From Myxococcales bacterium (GTDB lineage Bacteria > Myxococcota > Myxococcia > Myxococcales > Myxococcaceae): 27,794 nt of DNA. The notes under the pieces are model-generated. The model ran no database searches. It was not told the origin of the DNA and was given only the letters and a program-made list of their open reading frames with translations. The stretch's first letter is position 1, and each line of letters opens with the position of its first letter. Shown piece after piece: positions 14,631-26,895 of the stretch. Position numbers and translations under genes: made by a program. The stretch is from positions 1-27,794 of the forward strand of contig PMBV01000124.1 in assembly GCA_003153055.1 (NCBI GenBank), given 5' to 3'.

Positions 14631-17587
14631 GGGCAGTCCACCTGGAGCTGGTAGGCCCCCTCCGAGGAAGAGGCGCCATCCACCATCACCCAGTACGTCT
14701 GCCCGGCCACGGCCTGAAACGTCGCCCGACGGGGCCCGCTGACCCGTGGCGTGATGGCGAGGCACTGCCCCAGAGGGTCACACCCGCCCGACGCCCAGGC
14801 TCCGACGATGATGGCGTCGAGCTCGGCGGCCGACGAGGAGAGCTCGATGGTCACCGGCCCGCTCTTCGGCGCGACGAAGCGATGGGCCCGCTCGCGGCCA
14901 GCCTCGACCCACGGCGCGCAGCCGTAGCGCTCCAGCATCGGCGACCCACCCAGCGTGCTCCCCGAGGTGGCCGAGTTACACGAGAGCGTGTCGACCATCG
15001 GGCAGAGGCCTCCGGCTGCGCAGTACGGCGAGCCGTCGCAGTCGGAGTCGGCGCAGTTGAGGGCCCCATCACAGTCGTCATCCCAGCGATCCGCGCAGTG
15101 CCGCTCCTTCGAGGCGCAGAGGCGCTCGACCTCGAGGAGCTCACCGTTGTCCGCCCCCGCGTACACGACGTTGCCCCTGGCAAAGACGTTGTACAGGGTG
15201 AGCGAGGGGATGCGCAGCGAAGCCCAGTCGACGCCGTCGGAGTGCGACAGCCCCTGGCCGAGGTACTCGACCGAGTACACGTCGGTGGCCGAGGCGCCCA
15301 TGCCGTAGGTGAAGGACTGCAGCGAGCGCACCGTCGTGGGCACGGCCCGCGACCCGTCGAAGCGGTAGACGCCATTGAGATCGGCGAATAGGAGCAGCTC
15401 GCTGGCCCCGCTGCCCCACACGCCCGAGAAGGACACCGAGGTTCCAGTGTCGAGGGCGGCCCATCGAGCGCCGTCGAAGCGGAGCACCGTTCCGCCTTCG
15501 CCCACCACATACACCTCGGTGGCGCTCCGACCCCAGACGCCATACAGGGCGGCGCTGGTCCCGGTGGCGATGGAGCTCCAGGCCACCCCATCGCAGTGGA
15601 GCAGCGTGCCACCTTCGCCGACGGCGTACACGTCGGTCGGGCCGCTCCCCCACACCCAGTTCAACAGCGTCGTGGGCACCGGCGAGCTCATCAGCGCCCA
15701 GCCCTGCCCCGCCCCGCCGGAGTGCACGATGGCCCCGTCGTTCCCCACGGCGTAGAGGTCGTTGGGACCACTGCCCCACACGGACCAGAGCCCTGAAGGG
15801 GCGACGAAGCGAATGAGCCAGGTCTTCCCGTCGAACTGAGCAATCTCCCCCTGGGTGCTCACGGCCACGATGTCCGCCGGGCCGTCGCTCCACACGCTGG
15901 TGACTCCCCCCACCATTCCCGTCTTGAGGACCGACGCGACCGGCCCACCACGCTCGAAGCGAGCCAAGGCGCTCGGCCCGACGGCGATGGCCTGATCGCC
16001 CTTGGCGGTCACCCCGGAGAGCGCCCGGGAGCTGTTCGACGAGAGCGGCGCCCAGTGCGTGCCGTTGGAGTGGAGCGCGACGCCCTCGTCTCCCACCACG
16101 TACACGTCGTCGGGGCCGGTGCCATCGACCGCGTTGAGGAACGACTTCACGTTCGACTCCATCGCCGACCACGTCTGGCCGTCGTAGTGCAGAATCGTTC
16201 CCGCCTCTCCCACGACGAAGACGTCGCGCGGCCCGCTGCCCCACACCGAGTAGAGGTAGAGCGCGCCATCGTGAATCGACGGAGGAATGGTCATGAAGGC
16301 CCAGCCATGCCCATCGGAGTGGAGCATCTCCCCTGGCGCGCTCGCGAACACGTCGGTGGGACCGCTCCCCCAGATGGAGAAGACGCGGTACGAATCGCCG
16401 CCGTCTCGCACCGGCAGGCTCTGGTGACTCCAGCCCCCATCGCCCGACCAGTGGAGCATGACCGAGCGATCCCCTCCGTCGGGCAAGGTCTCGACCCGAC
16501 CGCCGACGTACACGTCAGTGGCCGACGACGCCCAGACCGCGTTGAGCTGCACGGTGGTGCCCGCTTCCTGGGCGGTCCACGACACCCCGTCGTAGTGGAG
16601 CAGCGTGCCCTCTCGCCCCACTGCCCAGACATCGGCTGGGCCGGTGCCACCCAGGCCGTAGAGCGAGACGCTCGCGCCGCTCTCCATCGCCACCCAGGGG
16701 CCGCCGTCGGAGTGGAGGATGGTCCCGGCGTACCCGGCAGCGAAGACGTCGTGCTCCGAGGTGCTCCAGGCCGTGTTGAGGAACACCCCACCGCCGCTGA
16801 AGGTCATCGGCGAGAAGCCCAGCCGGCCGCAGGTGGTGAAGGTGGGCGTGCACAGGCGACCACAGTAGACGTTGCCCACGTCGTAGCCGAAATCCAGGCA
16901 GCTCTGCCCCGTCGGCGGCGCCCCGTCACACAGCTCGGCGCTGTCAACCACCCCATCGCCACAGAAGCCGCGACAGGCCGCCATGTCCGACCGGCAGGCC
17001 GACGAGCACGCCAGCGCGCCTCCGTAATAGCCGAAGGACTGGCAGTCGAGCGCCGAGGGCGGCGCGCCATCACAGTCTTCGCCTGACAGATCATCCACCA
17101 CGCCGTCGCCGCACCGCTGACGACGACAGTTCGCTCGACAGCTGGCGTTGGGGGTGTCGGCGTTGAGCGGGCCGTCGTCGCACTGCTCGGCGCACTCCAC
17201 CAGGCCATTGCCGCAGCGCTCCGTCGAGCGACAGTCGGCGCTGCAACCATCGCATGAGCTCGTGTTCCCGTCGTCGCAAGCCTCCCCGCGCATCACGATG
17301 CCATCGCCGCACACCACGGGCAGGCAGACACCGGCGACGCACTGGCTGCTTGTGCTCTCGGCCACCTCGCAGCTCGAGCCTCCGTCGAGCCCGCGGCACG
17401 CGGAGATCTGCGCCGGCGGCACACACCGGCCCAGCTCGCTCGCGCACGTCGTGCCCTCGGGACAGTAGAGCTCGCCGCACCGGGTGGTCCGCGACTCGAG
17501 GCAGCCCGACACCGCGCACATCAGCGCGAGCCCCAACCACCGGTGTTCATCAGCCCAGCGCTCGAGACTCACTGACGCCCAAGCCAC
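14627..17587 (-). CDS. large Cys-rich, double-propeller surface lipoprotein
   Basis: A 986-residue protein. The signal has a lipobox VSGC with lipid Cys29. Residues ~93-235 hold four Myxococcus-type Cys-rich repeats (CGDGIV..ACDDGN, CGNGLV..QCDDG, CGDGVVD..DCDG, CGDGVVD..LCDG). Residues ~258-830 contain about fourteen blades of ~40 residues with the signature VWGSGPTDVYAVGEGGTLLH.DG..W, which would build two seven-bladed beta-propellers. Near 840 is CADRWDDDCDGALNCADSDC, a Ca-binding-like Asp/Cys motif. The last ~100 residues resemble a PPC-type beta-sandwich. It should be exported and lipid-anchored; the ligand is unknown. It is coupled to the TPR/PEGA gene downstream. Confidence 0.87.
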   Translation of the reverse strand: MAWASVSLERWADEHRWLGLALMCAVSGCLESRTTRCGELYCPEGTTCASELGRCVPPAQISACRGLDGGSSCEVAESTSSQCVAGVCLPVVCGDGIVMRGEACDDGNTSSCDGCSADCRSTERCGNGLVECAEQCDDGPLNADTPNASCRANCRRQRCGDGVVDDLSGEDCDGAPPSALDCQSFGYYGGALACSSACRSDMAACRGFCGDGVVDSAELCDGAPPTGQSCLDFGYDVGNVYCGRLCTPTFTTCGRLGFSPMTFSGGGVFLNTAWSTSEHDVFAAGYAGTILHSDGGPWVAMESGASVSLYGLGGTGPADVWAVGREGTLLHYDGVSWTAQEAGTTVQLNAVWASSATDVYVGGRVETLPDGGDRSVMLHWSGDGGWSHQSLPVRDGGDSYRVFSIWGSGPTDVFASAPGEMLHSDGHGWAFMTIPPSIHDGALYLYSVWGSGPRDVFVVGEAGTILHYDGQTWSAMESNVKSFLNAVDGTGPDDVYVVGDEGVALHSNGTHWAPLSSNSSRALSGVTAKGDQAIAVGPSALARFERGGPVASVLKTGMVGGVTSVWSDGPADIVAVSTQGEIAQFDGKTWLIRFVAPSGLWSVWGSGPNDLYAVGNDGAIVHSGGAGQGWALMSSPVPTTLLNWVWGSGPTDVYAVGEGGTLLHCDGVAWSSIATGTSAALYGVWGRSATEVYVVGEGGTVLRFDGARWAALDTGTSVSFSGVWGSGASELLLFADLNGVYRFDGSRAVPTTVRSLQSFTYGMGASATDVYSVEYLGQGLSHSDGVDWASLRIPSLTLYNVFARGNVVYAGADNGELLEVERLCASKERHCADRWDDDCDGALNCADSDCDGSPYCAAGGLCPMVDTLSCNSATSGSTLGGSPMLERYGCAPWVEAGRERAHRFVAPKSGPVTIELSSSAAELDAIIVGAWASGGCDPLGQCLAITPRVSGPRRATFQAVAGQTYWVMVDGASSSEGAYQLQVDCP

Positions 17588-17700
17588 TGGCGATGCGAGC
17601 CAATGTCAATACGAGACTTTCGTGACCAGAAGACCATGAGTGCGTCTGTGTATGTCAATGTGAACCGCACAGGGAATAGGACTGGGGAGACAGACGACGC

Positions 17701-17706
17701 TACACT
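17701..17706 (+). promoter_or_regulatory. possible -10 element for the STPK gene
   Basis: TACACT lies 13 bases before the ATG at 17720, in a CGCTACACT context that recurs at 23099-23107 before the histidine kinase gene. No good -35 box is seen. If used, the leader would be only a few bases long. Confidence 0.22.
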
Positions 17707-17719
17707 GACTGACGCTCCA

Positions 17720-20479
<2,760 letters not shown>

Positions 20480-21034
20480 CTACCGGGCCCCGTGGGCTTC
20501 GAGGTACTTCACGAAGGACGGCGGCAAGAAGAACTGGAGCGTGGCATCTCCAAAGCGCAGCTTCGAGCCGTCCTTGAGCGGGGCGCTCTGGTTCGGCTCC
20601 ACCTTCAGCTCGTCGACCCACGTCCCGTTCTTCGACTCGGCGTCGGTCAGCACCCAAACTCGGTCGCGCTCGTCGAAGCGGAGAAACGCGTGGAACCGGC
20701 TGACCGAGTCGTCGGCGAGCACGAGGTCGTTGCTGTCGACCCGGCCGATGGTGACCCCGAGGGGGAAGGCGTTGCCCGACTCCGCCCGCTTCTCGACCTG
20801 AAAGACGCGTGGGTCACCGTCCATCGGAGCGTGCAGGTCGAGACCCTGCGTCTTTGCCCAGTGCTCTCCCTGGGTGGTGGCTGGCGCCTCCCAGAGCAAG
20901 ACCGGGCAGCGGAGCGACGCGCGAGCCGTGGGCTCTCGTCGAAGGCGAACCAGCAAGGCGCTCAAGGGCTCCGACACGAGTTCGAGTCTAGTGCCCCGGC
21001 ACAATCCGGTCGACTCCCCAGCATCGCGAAGCAC
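20480..21034 (-). CDS. FHA-domain protein
   Basis: A 184-residue protein. The FHA domain spans about 80-165: GVTIGRVDSNDL (Arg98), SVSRFHAFL (Ser112, His115) and DAESKNGTWVDE (Asn136), which together form the phosphothreonine-binding loops. The first ~75 residues are of unknown type. GTG 21034 is taken as start because it directly follows the TAG of the upstream gene and no ATG precedes the domain. Its stop abuts the stop of the convergent STPK gene with no base between them. A link to that kinase is plausible from position but is inference. Confidence 0.82.
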   Translation of the reverse strand: MLRDAGESTGLCRGTRLELVSEPLSALLVRLRREPTARASLRCPVLLWEAPATTQGEHWAKTQGLDLHAPMDGDPRVFQVEKRAESGNAFPLGVTIGRVDSNDLVLADDSVSRFHAFLRFDERDRVWVLTDAESKNGTWVDELKVEPNQSAPLKDGSKLRFGDATLQFFLPPSFVKYLEAHGAR

Positions 21035-22975
21035 CTACCGCCGCAATGACGCGGGGCGATCCGACGAGTCGCGGCTGAGCAGCGAAGTGGACCGGCCGGG
21101 GCGGGGCCTCGACCGACGGCTCCCCGGCTCGTAGACATCGAGCACCGCGTTGAGCACCCCGAAGGCACCGTTGGCGCCGAGGTAGAACGTCGAGGGGCCG
21201 GTGTCGACGGCGATGACCGGGTTCTGGCCGATGACACTCGCGCCGGTCGGGGTCACCACCAGCGCGGTGGCCTCGCTGATCCCGAGCACCACTGGCCGGC
21301 GGCCGCCCGAGCCGAAGGGAATGCCGAACAGCCGACCATAGCGGTAGTCGTACTGGAGCCGCGGCTCGAAGGCGACCGGCCGGGGCGAGCGAACCAGGCC
21401 GAGGCCTCGCTGCACCTGGGCTTGACTGGCCTTCCACGCCTCAATCCAGTCGGCCGCGTCGTCGACGCCGTCGTAGACGTCTCCGGCCAGCGCGGCGATG
21501 GAGCGATCGAGCATCGTCACCGGGGCCCGGTGGGCGGCGGCCCGCAGCAGGCGTTCGAAGGAGCGTTGGGCGAGCAACCCGGGCAACTGCCCCTGATCGC
21601 CCCCGAGGAAGATGACGGCGGCGGCGCCTTGGAGCTCCGCGTCGCTCACCGGAGCGGGGAAGACCTTGGTCACGGTCGCGCCCGCCCAGCCCGAGAGCGT
21701 CAGCGCCTCCTCATAGGCGGCCAGGTCTGCCGCGGCCACCTCGCCATCGGCGTACCCAGCGGCGACGACGAGCATCGGCCCAGTCGAGCCAGCCCGGGCG
21801 ATGAGCTCGCGCAGCACCTTCGAGTCCTCGGGCCACGACGGGCCGACCGAGAGGTCTCCCCCGAGAATGAGGGGGCGCTCAGCGGTGAGGTCCCTGAGGC
21901 CCAGCGATTGGGGCCTGATGCCCGGGAAGGGGACCCGAGCCCCGTCGAGCACGGGCGCGCGGCGATCGAGCTCGTAGCCGATGGTCTGGCGGCCCTGGCG
22001 AGGGGCGAGCACGTGAGCCAGCACATCGTGGGCAACCAGCGCGGCGGTCGGTGTCGAGGCAGGGCTGGGGTTCGAGACTGGGCGCCCGGACTCGTCGACC
22101 CAGGCCCACCTCGCCCCGAGGCTGCGAAAGTCGACCACGGTGACGGAGCTCGTCCCGAAGACCTCGCTGATGTGGCGATCGCCCCGAATCACCGGGGCCG
22201 TGTCGGTGTCGACACCGAGGCCCACCAGGCCACCGGCGCCGAGGTGATCCGCCGTCTGGGCCGTCTCGTTGAGCAGCCGGCCAAAGCGCCCGCGCTCGTA
22301 CAGGTGCTGGTCGAAGATCGCCCGCCGCGAGCCGAACGACAGGCCACGGTGCAGGGGGTCAGCGTCGCCGTACCACAGGTCGAGGGCGCCGAGCTGCAGG
22401 CCCACGCTGGAGTCGCCGTACTCCGTGTACCCGTCGTTCATGGTGTAGGAGAGCACCGCGTTCCCGGCGCTCGTCCCTCCGACCACGACGCCTCGGGCGT
22501 AGGCCGCCGCGAGGGCCTGCTCCGAGGGCGTGCCAGCGACGGTCTCCATCGCGGCTTGCTGGTCGCCGCCGAGAAAGTAGACGCCATCGAGCTCGGGGCT
22601 CCCCAGCGCTCGGACGACGGCCGGGATGCTGGCGTCGGCTCGCACCCACAGCTCCACCAGAGACACCCGGCAGCCCGAGGGGAACCGCTTGGGGTCAACC
22701 AGCGCGGCGCACGCTTGGGTCAACGAGGCCACGTGCTCGAGGGCGAGATCGTAGTCACCGTTGTCTATCGCCTCGGCCTTGGTCTCGGCATACGCGGGCG
22801 GGAGCACCGCCAGGTCCATCGACGGCCCTGTGGCATTCGCGGAGACGACGCGGACGAAGTCGGCGTTGGTGTTGTAGTCACCTCCAATCGGAACCAGCGT
22901 CGGTGTGGCCAGCCCCGCGCTCGACACCAGGGCAGCGATACAAACACCCTTCAACCCATCCAGCAGATTTGGCAT
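21035..22975 (-). CDS. secreted tandem peptidase S51/cyanophycinase-like protein
   Basis: A 646-residue protein from ATG 22975. The signal peptide MPNLLDGLKGVCIAALVSSAGLA precedes TPTLVPIGGDYN. The first half is a cyanophycinase/S51-type class I GAT-like domain with VYFLGGDQQ and the nucleophile elbow GGTSAGN (Ser169). The second half repeats the fold (AGYADGE, AVIFLGGDQGQLPGL), but the elbow position reads MLDRSIAAL instead of GTSAG, so this domain is probably altered. Cyanophycinases release beta-Asp-Arg from cyanophycin, but S51 relatives cleave other Asp peptides, and the real substrate is unknown. It is translationally adjacent to the FHA gene (TAG then GTG). Confidence 0.8.
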   Translation of the reverse strand: MPNLLDGLKGVCIAALVSSAGLATPTLVPIGGDYNTNADFVRVVSANATGPSMDLAVLPPAYAETKAEAIDNGDYDLALEHVASLTQACAALVDPKRFPSGCRVSLVELWVRADASIPAVVRALGSPELDGVYFLGGDQQAAMETVAGTPSEQALAAAYARGVVVGGTSAGNAVLSYTMNDGYTEYGDSSVGLQLGALDLWYGDADPLHRGLSFGSRRAIFDQHLYERGRFGRLLNETAQTADHLGAGGLVGLGVDTDTAPVIRGDRHISEVFGTSSVTVVDFRSLGARWAWVDESGRPVSNPSPASTPTAALVAHDVLAHVLAPRQGRQTIGYELDRRAPVLDGARVPFPGIRPQSLGLRDLTAERPLILGGDLSVGPSWPEDSKVLRELIARAGSTGPMLVVAAGYADGEVAAADLAAYEEALTLSGWAGATVTKVFPAPVSDAELQGAAAVIFLGGDQGQLPGLLAQRSFERLLRAAAHRAPVTMLDRSIAALAGDVYDGVDDAADWIEAWKASQAQVQRGLGLVRSPRPVAFEPRLQYDYRYGRLFGIPFGSGGRRPVVLGISEATALVVTPTGASVIGQNPVIAVDTGPSTFYLGANGAFGVLNAVLDVYEPGSRRSRPRPGRSTSLLSRDSSDRPASLRR

Positions 22976-23069
22976 CCGATGACTCCGTACGTGGTGGAGC
23001 ACCGACCCTACTCCAAGCGCGAGGCCACGCCCTTGACGCACCGCTTGGGGGCGGGGTGCACACATCGGT

Positions 23070-23081
23070 CATTGATCAATG
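23070..23081. promoter_or_regulatory. 12-bp palindrome upstream of the hybrid kinase
   Basis: CATTGATCAATG is a perfect palindrome in the divergent 22976-23154 interval and has lower GC than its surroundings. It could be an operator for either the S51-like gene or the histidine kinase. About 20 bp further on is TACACT (23102-23107), a possible -10 box for the kinase. Confidence 0.35.
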
Positions 23082-23154
23082 CTCCAGGCCCTATCAGCCG
23101 CTACACTTCGCGTGAGTGCATTTTCTCTCTGGTAGCTCGACTCGGGGGGTCGTG

Positions 23155-24561
23155 ATGACGGGCGCCGCGTGGACGCTCGCCGTGGCCGTTTGGAGCTGGC
23201 TCACCCGAGACCACCGGGAAGCAGCGGCCGTGTCGGTTGGAATGCTCGCGGTGCTGGTGCCCGCGGCCGTCGCGCTGGCCATGGTGCACCTGCGCTCGGT
23301 GCGAACGACCAAGAACCTCGAGGCCCAGCAGGTCGATCTCCAGCGTACCGCGGCGCTCCTCGAGACCGAGGTCAAGCTTCGGAGCCACGCACAGAGGGAG
23401 CTCGTGCGCGCCTACGCCGCGGCGCTGGAGGGGGCGCGGGTGAAGACGGCCTTCCTGGCGAACATGAGCCACGAGCTTCGCACCCCGATGAACGCGATCA
23501 TGGCGCTCACCGACCTCTTACTGCGCGACGAGCTCGCGGGCCGGCAGAGGGAGTGCCTGGAGACGATTCGTGATTCGTCCCAGGGCCTCCTGGTGCTCCT
23601 CGACGACCTGCTCGATCTCAGCAAGGTCGAAGCGGGTGCGATGCGCCTCGACTCCATCGACTTCGCGCCTGCCGACGTGCTGATTCGACTCGAACGACTC
23701 CTCGGGCCCCGCGCCCTCGTCAAGGGCCTTCGGCTCGAGCTCACCGTGGACCCGACGGTTCCCGAGGTGCTCCGCGGCGACCCACTGCGACTCACCCAGG
23801 TGCTGACCAACCTCGTGGGGAACTCCATCAAATTCACGACGCAGGGCACCGTCGGCGCCCACCTCACGTGGGAAGCCCCCACGCTCCGCCTCGAAGTGTC
23901 GGACACCGGCATCGGGATGACGCCCGAGCAGATGGCCTCGCTGTTCCAGCCCTTCACTCAAGCTGACGCTTCCACGACCCGGCGCTTTGGCGGCACGGGC
24001 CTCGGTCTGGCCATCGTCAAGCGGCTGTGTGAGCTGCACGGAGGCGACATACGGGTCCAGAGTCAGCCAGGAGTCGGCAGCGTCTTCACCGCGACGCTCC
24101 AGTACGAGCTCGGCCACGAGCAGCCTGTCCGTGGCAGCGGCCCTTCGCGGGTGGCGCCGGTGCAGCCACTCGACGGGCTCAAGGTGTTGGTGGCCGAAGA
24201 CAACGCCGTCAACCAATTGGTGGCCGCGCGGCTGCTCGAGCGGCTCGGGGTCCACTTCGAGATGGTGCGCAATGGGCTCGAGGCCATCGAGCGGGTGAAG
24301 AGCGCCACCTGGGCGGTGGTGCTGATGGACATTCAGATGCCAGACCTCGACGGCATCGAGGCGACCCGGCGGATCCGCTCGCTCGCCGTGGCGCAGCCGG
24401 TGATCATCGCTCTGAGCGCCAGCGCCATGGAGGAGGACAAGGTCGCCGCGCGCGCCGCGGGGGTTGACGACTTTCTCGCCAAGCCCATCACCCTCGACAA
24501 GCTCGCCGCGGCCCTGCAGCGCGCCACGGACGCCCACGCCCAGCCCAGACAGACCGCCTGA
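23155..24561 (+). CDS. membrane hybrid histidine kinase with receiver domain
   Basis: A 468-residue protein. One or two N-terminal membrane helices (about 2-16 and 25-46) lead into a short coiled coil, then the dimerisation domain [12 protein letters not shown] (His106). The ATPase domain has [12 protein letters not shown] (N box), DTGIGM (G1), [25 protein letters not shown] (F and G2 boxes). A C-terminal receiver follows with AEDNAVNQ, the phospho-acceptor Asp392 in [13 protein letters not shown] and the Lys of FLAKPI. No sensor domain is seen apart from the membrane part. ATG 23155 is preferred for its G-rich upstream; GTG 23116 is also open. It is divergent from the S51-like gene. Confidence 0.88.
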   Translation: MTGAAWTLAVAVWSWLTRDHREAAAVSVGMLAVLVPAAVALAMVHLRSVRTTKNLEAQQVDLQRTAALLETEVKLRSHAQRELVRAYAAALEGARVKTAFLANMSHELRTPMNAIMALTDLLLRDELAGRQRECLETIRDSSQGLLVLLDDLLDLSKVEAGAMRLDSIDFAPADVLIRLERLLGPRALVKGLRLELTVDPTVPEVLRGDPLRLTQVLTNLVGNSIKFTTQGTVGAHLTWEAPTLRLEVSDTGIGMTPEQMASLFQPFTQADASTTRRFGGTGLGLAIVKRLCELHGGDIRVQSQPGVGSVFTATLQYELGHEQPVRGSGPSRVAPVQPLDGLKVLVAEDNAVNQLVAARLLERLGVHFEMVRNGLEAIERVKSATWAVVLMDIQMPDLDGIEATRRIRSLAVAQPVIIALSASAMEEDKVAARAAGVDDFLAKPITLDKLAAALQRATDAHAQPRQTA

Positions 24562-24571
24562 GGGCTCCTTC

Positions 24572-25642
24572 GTGTCGTCGAGCCCCTGGGGACTCCTCCG
24601 ACGCACCACTGCCCGCGGTCCTGCGAGGGCTCACCGAAGCAGCGCCTCGTACTTCCGGGCCGCGGCGCCCCACGAGAAGTCCACCAGCTGGCTGGGACAG
24701 ATTGCCTGGGCCGTTGCGCTCTCGCGGCGGATCTCGGACGAGACACCCCGTCTCTGGTTCAGCCGGTGGTGGGTGGTGGCGGCCTTCGCCGTGATGAGCT
24801 GGGCCGGTGCCCGCGCGCCACTGCTCGCGCTTCGCTCCTTCGTCGTGGAGCCGTTCGTCATCCCGAGTGAGTCGATGGCGCCGACGCTCCTTCAGGGAGA
24901 TCAATTCTTCGTCGTGAAGACGGGGCCCGCGGCCATGTGGACGCGAGGAGACGTGCTCGTGCTCCGGATGCCCGAGGCCAGTCCGACCTTGTTGGTGAAG
25001 CGAGCCTTCGCACTCGAAGGAGACCGGGTGGGTTGCGTCGACGGGAGGTTGTCGCTCAACGATACGTCGGTGTCCCGGGGACCATGCAGCGTGTCCGGAA
25101 CCTGCCAGCGAGAGACGCTGCCCGGAGGTCGCGGCTACGACGTGCTGGATGACAAGCCACAGCCGGCGTGCGGGACCCCGACAACCGTTCCGCCGTCGCG
25201 GGTGTATGTGCTGGGAGATAACCGCTCGAACTCTTGGGACAGTCGTGACGTGGGGCCCGTGGACACTTCCTGCTACTGCGGCGCCAAAGCCAAAAGCGAC
25301 CCCGCCTCGACTGGGCCACCCTCCAGGCCCGCACCGCCGAGGAGGTCCTCCAGCGCCTCGGCCTCCTCCAGCCTCGCAAGCTCCTCCCGGCCGCCCGCGG
25401 CCCCGACCCTCCTCAGCTCTCCCTACCTCTGTGACGCCACGCGGTGGGACGCGAGGGGCTTCGACAGCCAGGGCGACGTCTCTCACTCACCCGCATTTCG
25501 ATCCATCACCGCGTTCGCTGTGGAGGTTCGCGACCACCCCATCGCCTGCTCCCTGCATGGCCGCCTCCGGCTGGCTGCTCAGGTTCGCCGCTTTGTTCTT
25601 CCTCTCCTTCTCCTTCCAATTCGTGCTTTGAAGAGCGCGTGA
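24572..25642 (+). CDS. lepB: type I signal peptidase with foreign C-terminal end
   Basis: From GTG 24572, 11 bp after the histidine kinase, the first ~230 residues are a signal peptidase I. A membrane helix [12 protein letters not shown] precedes [21 protein letters not shown] with catalytic Ser101, then [11 protein letters not shown] with Lys143 and [18 protein letters not shown]. It would cleave leader peptides on the outer face of the inner membrane. After VDTS (about 25270) the frame no longer resembles the family: the usual last strand and tail are absent, and ~125 Ser/Pro/Arg-rich residues run through DNA that encodes a transposase-like end in another frame. The core is intact, but a lost C-terminal strand could weaken it. 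Start choice is uncertain. Confidence 0.75.
   Translation: MSSSPWGLLRRTTARGPARAHRSSASYFRAAAPHEKSTSWLGQIAWAVALSRRISDETPRLWFSRWWVVAAFAVMSWAGARAPLLALRSFVVEPFVIPSESMAPTLLQGDQFFVVKTGPAAMWTRGDVLVLRMPEASPTLLVKRAFALEGDRVGCVDGRLSLNDTSVSRGPCSVSGTCQRETLPGGRGYDVLDDKPQPACGTPTTVPPSRVYVLGDNRSNSWDSRDVGPVDTSCYCGAKAKSDPASTGPPSRPAPPRRSSSASASSSLASSSRPPAAPTLLSSPYLCDATRWDARGFDSQGDVSHSPAFRSITAFAVEVRDHPIACSLHGRLRLAAQVRRFVLPLLLLPIRALKSA
25276..25434 (+). mobile_element. transposase C-terminal remnant (IS91-like?)
   Basis: In frame 1, [20 protein letters not shown] is followed by [20 protein letters not shown] and a Pro-rich end closing in LSLPL with TGA at 25432-25434. The RLDWAtLlxRt...evLxxLGL pattern is that of the C-terminus of IS91-type transposases, though the Cys-rich stretch normally between the two halves seems deleted. 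Upstream of ~25270 the DNA belongs to lepB. The assignment is by recalled family pattern only. Confidence 0.4.
25435..25638. other. non-coding debris after the transposase remnant
   Basis: A short open frame at 25558-25632 gives a 24-residue hydrophobic peptide (starts [20 protein letters not shown]), without a ribosome site. The stretch may be the outer end of the lost insertion element. No promoter for the ATPase gene is evident. Confidence 0.35.
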
Positions 25643-26895
25643 CCAAGCCTCGCCGAACACGACCAGCTCGGAACCGGACGGCTGAAGACAGAGGGCCGCC
25701 CAGGATCGAGTACCTGCGTGTGGAGAACTTCCGCGCCATCCGCAGTCTCGAGCTCAGCGACTTGACTGCGCTGACGGTGCTGCTCGGACCGAATGGCAGT
25801 GGCAAGACGACGGTGTTCGACGTCTTCAACTTCCTTTCCGAGTGCTTCACGCTCGGGCTGCGTAAAGCGTGGGATGCGAGAGGCCGATTTCGCGAGCTGA
25901 GGACGCGCGGGAGTCAAGGGCCGATCGAGTTCGAGCTCCGCTACCGAGAGTCGCCTGATCAGCAACCTGCAACCTACCGTCTGAAGATCGACGAGCAGAC
26001 GACTGGCCCAGTCGTGCTCGAAGAGAGGCTCCAGTGGAAGCGCCAGGACACCGCAGGACGCCCCTTCGATATCTTGAGGTTCAAGAAAGGTCAGGGCTGG
26101 GTGATCTCGGGCGAGCAACCCCTCGAGCGCGACGAGAAGGTTCAGGACCGACTCGAAGAGCCGGAGACCCTCGCCGTCAGCACACTCGGCCAGCTCGCGA
26201 AGAACCCGAGAGTCGGAGCGCTGCGGCGATTCATCTCGAGCTGGTACGTATCGTACCTCTCGATTCCCGACGCACGCGGGCAGCCGCAAGCGGGCCCGCA
26301 GGAGCGGCTGAGCAAGACCGGCGACAACCTCGCCAACGTCATCCAGTACCTCGAAGAGAACCACTCGGACCGGCTTCAGGAGATCTTCGCCACTCTCAGG
26401 AGACGGGTTCCCCGCCTCGAGAGCGTGACAGCGGAGCGGATGCCCGACGGCCGACTGCTCCTGAGAATCAAGGATGCCCCTTTTGACGACGCGATCCTCG
26501 CGCGCTTCGCGTCCGATGGCACGCTCAAGATGCTCTCGTACTTGCTCGTGCTCCGAGACCCAAAGCCCCCGCCGTTCATCGGGATCGAGGAACCTGAGAA
26601 CTTCCTCCACCCACGACTCCTGCTCGAGCTCGCCGAGGAGTGCCGTGAGGCCTCGGCCCGCTCGCAGCTACTCGTCACCACACACTCTCCCTTCTTTCTC
26701 AACGGGGCGCGTCCCGAGGAAGTCCGAGTTCTGTATCGCGACGAAAGGGGCTACACGCGGAGCACGCGCGCCTCCGAGATCCAAGGGATTCGCGAGTTCA
26801 TGAACGCGGGAGCCCTGCTTGGCGACCTGTGGCTCGAGGGGCACTTCGGCGTCGGTGATCCGCTTGTCCGCGCGGGCGGCCCCTCTGGAACATGA
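25639..26895 (+). CDS. AAA15/OLD-like ATPase (RecF/SMC type)
   Basis: About 418 residues from GTG 25639. [17 protein letters not shown] and GPNGSGKT (50-57) form the N-terminal ABC-type half; a helical insert follows; then [14 protein letters not shown] (signature-like), [13 protein letters not shown] (Walker B with two Glu) and [11 protein letters not shown] (switch His). This is the COG4637/AAA15 type shared by OLD-family nucleases, but no TOPRIM domain is fused. The next gene, overlapping by ATGA, provides a TOPRIM-like protein. Codon use is visibly less GC3-biased than in neighbouring genes, a hint of transfer. It may power a two-part phage-defence nuclease; that role is inference. Confidence 0.87.
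   Translation: MTKPRRTRPARNRTAEDRGPPRIEYLRVENFRAIRSLELSDLTALTVLLGPNGSGKTTVFDVFNFLSECFTLGLRKAWDARGRFRELRTRGSQGPIEFELRYRESPDQQPATYRLKIDEQTTGPVVLEERLQWKRQDTAGRPFDILRFKKGQGWVISGEQPLERDEKVQDRLEEPETLAVSTLGQLAKNPRVGALRRFISSWYVSYLSIPDARGQPQAGPQERLSKTGDNLANVIQYLEENHSDRLQEIFATLRRRVPRLESVTAERMPDGRLLLRIKDAPFDDAILARFASDGTLKMLSYLLVLRDPKPPPFIGIEEPENFLHPRLLLELAEECREASARSQLLVTTHSPFFLNGARPEEVRVLYRDERGYTRSTRASEIQGIREFMNAGALLGDLWLEGHFGVGDPLVRAGGPSGT

Noticed and set aside
21422..23155. 577-codon plus-strand frame across the S51-like gene
   Set aside because: Antisense shadow; the minus strand has the signal peptide and GGTSAGN motif.
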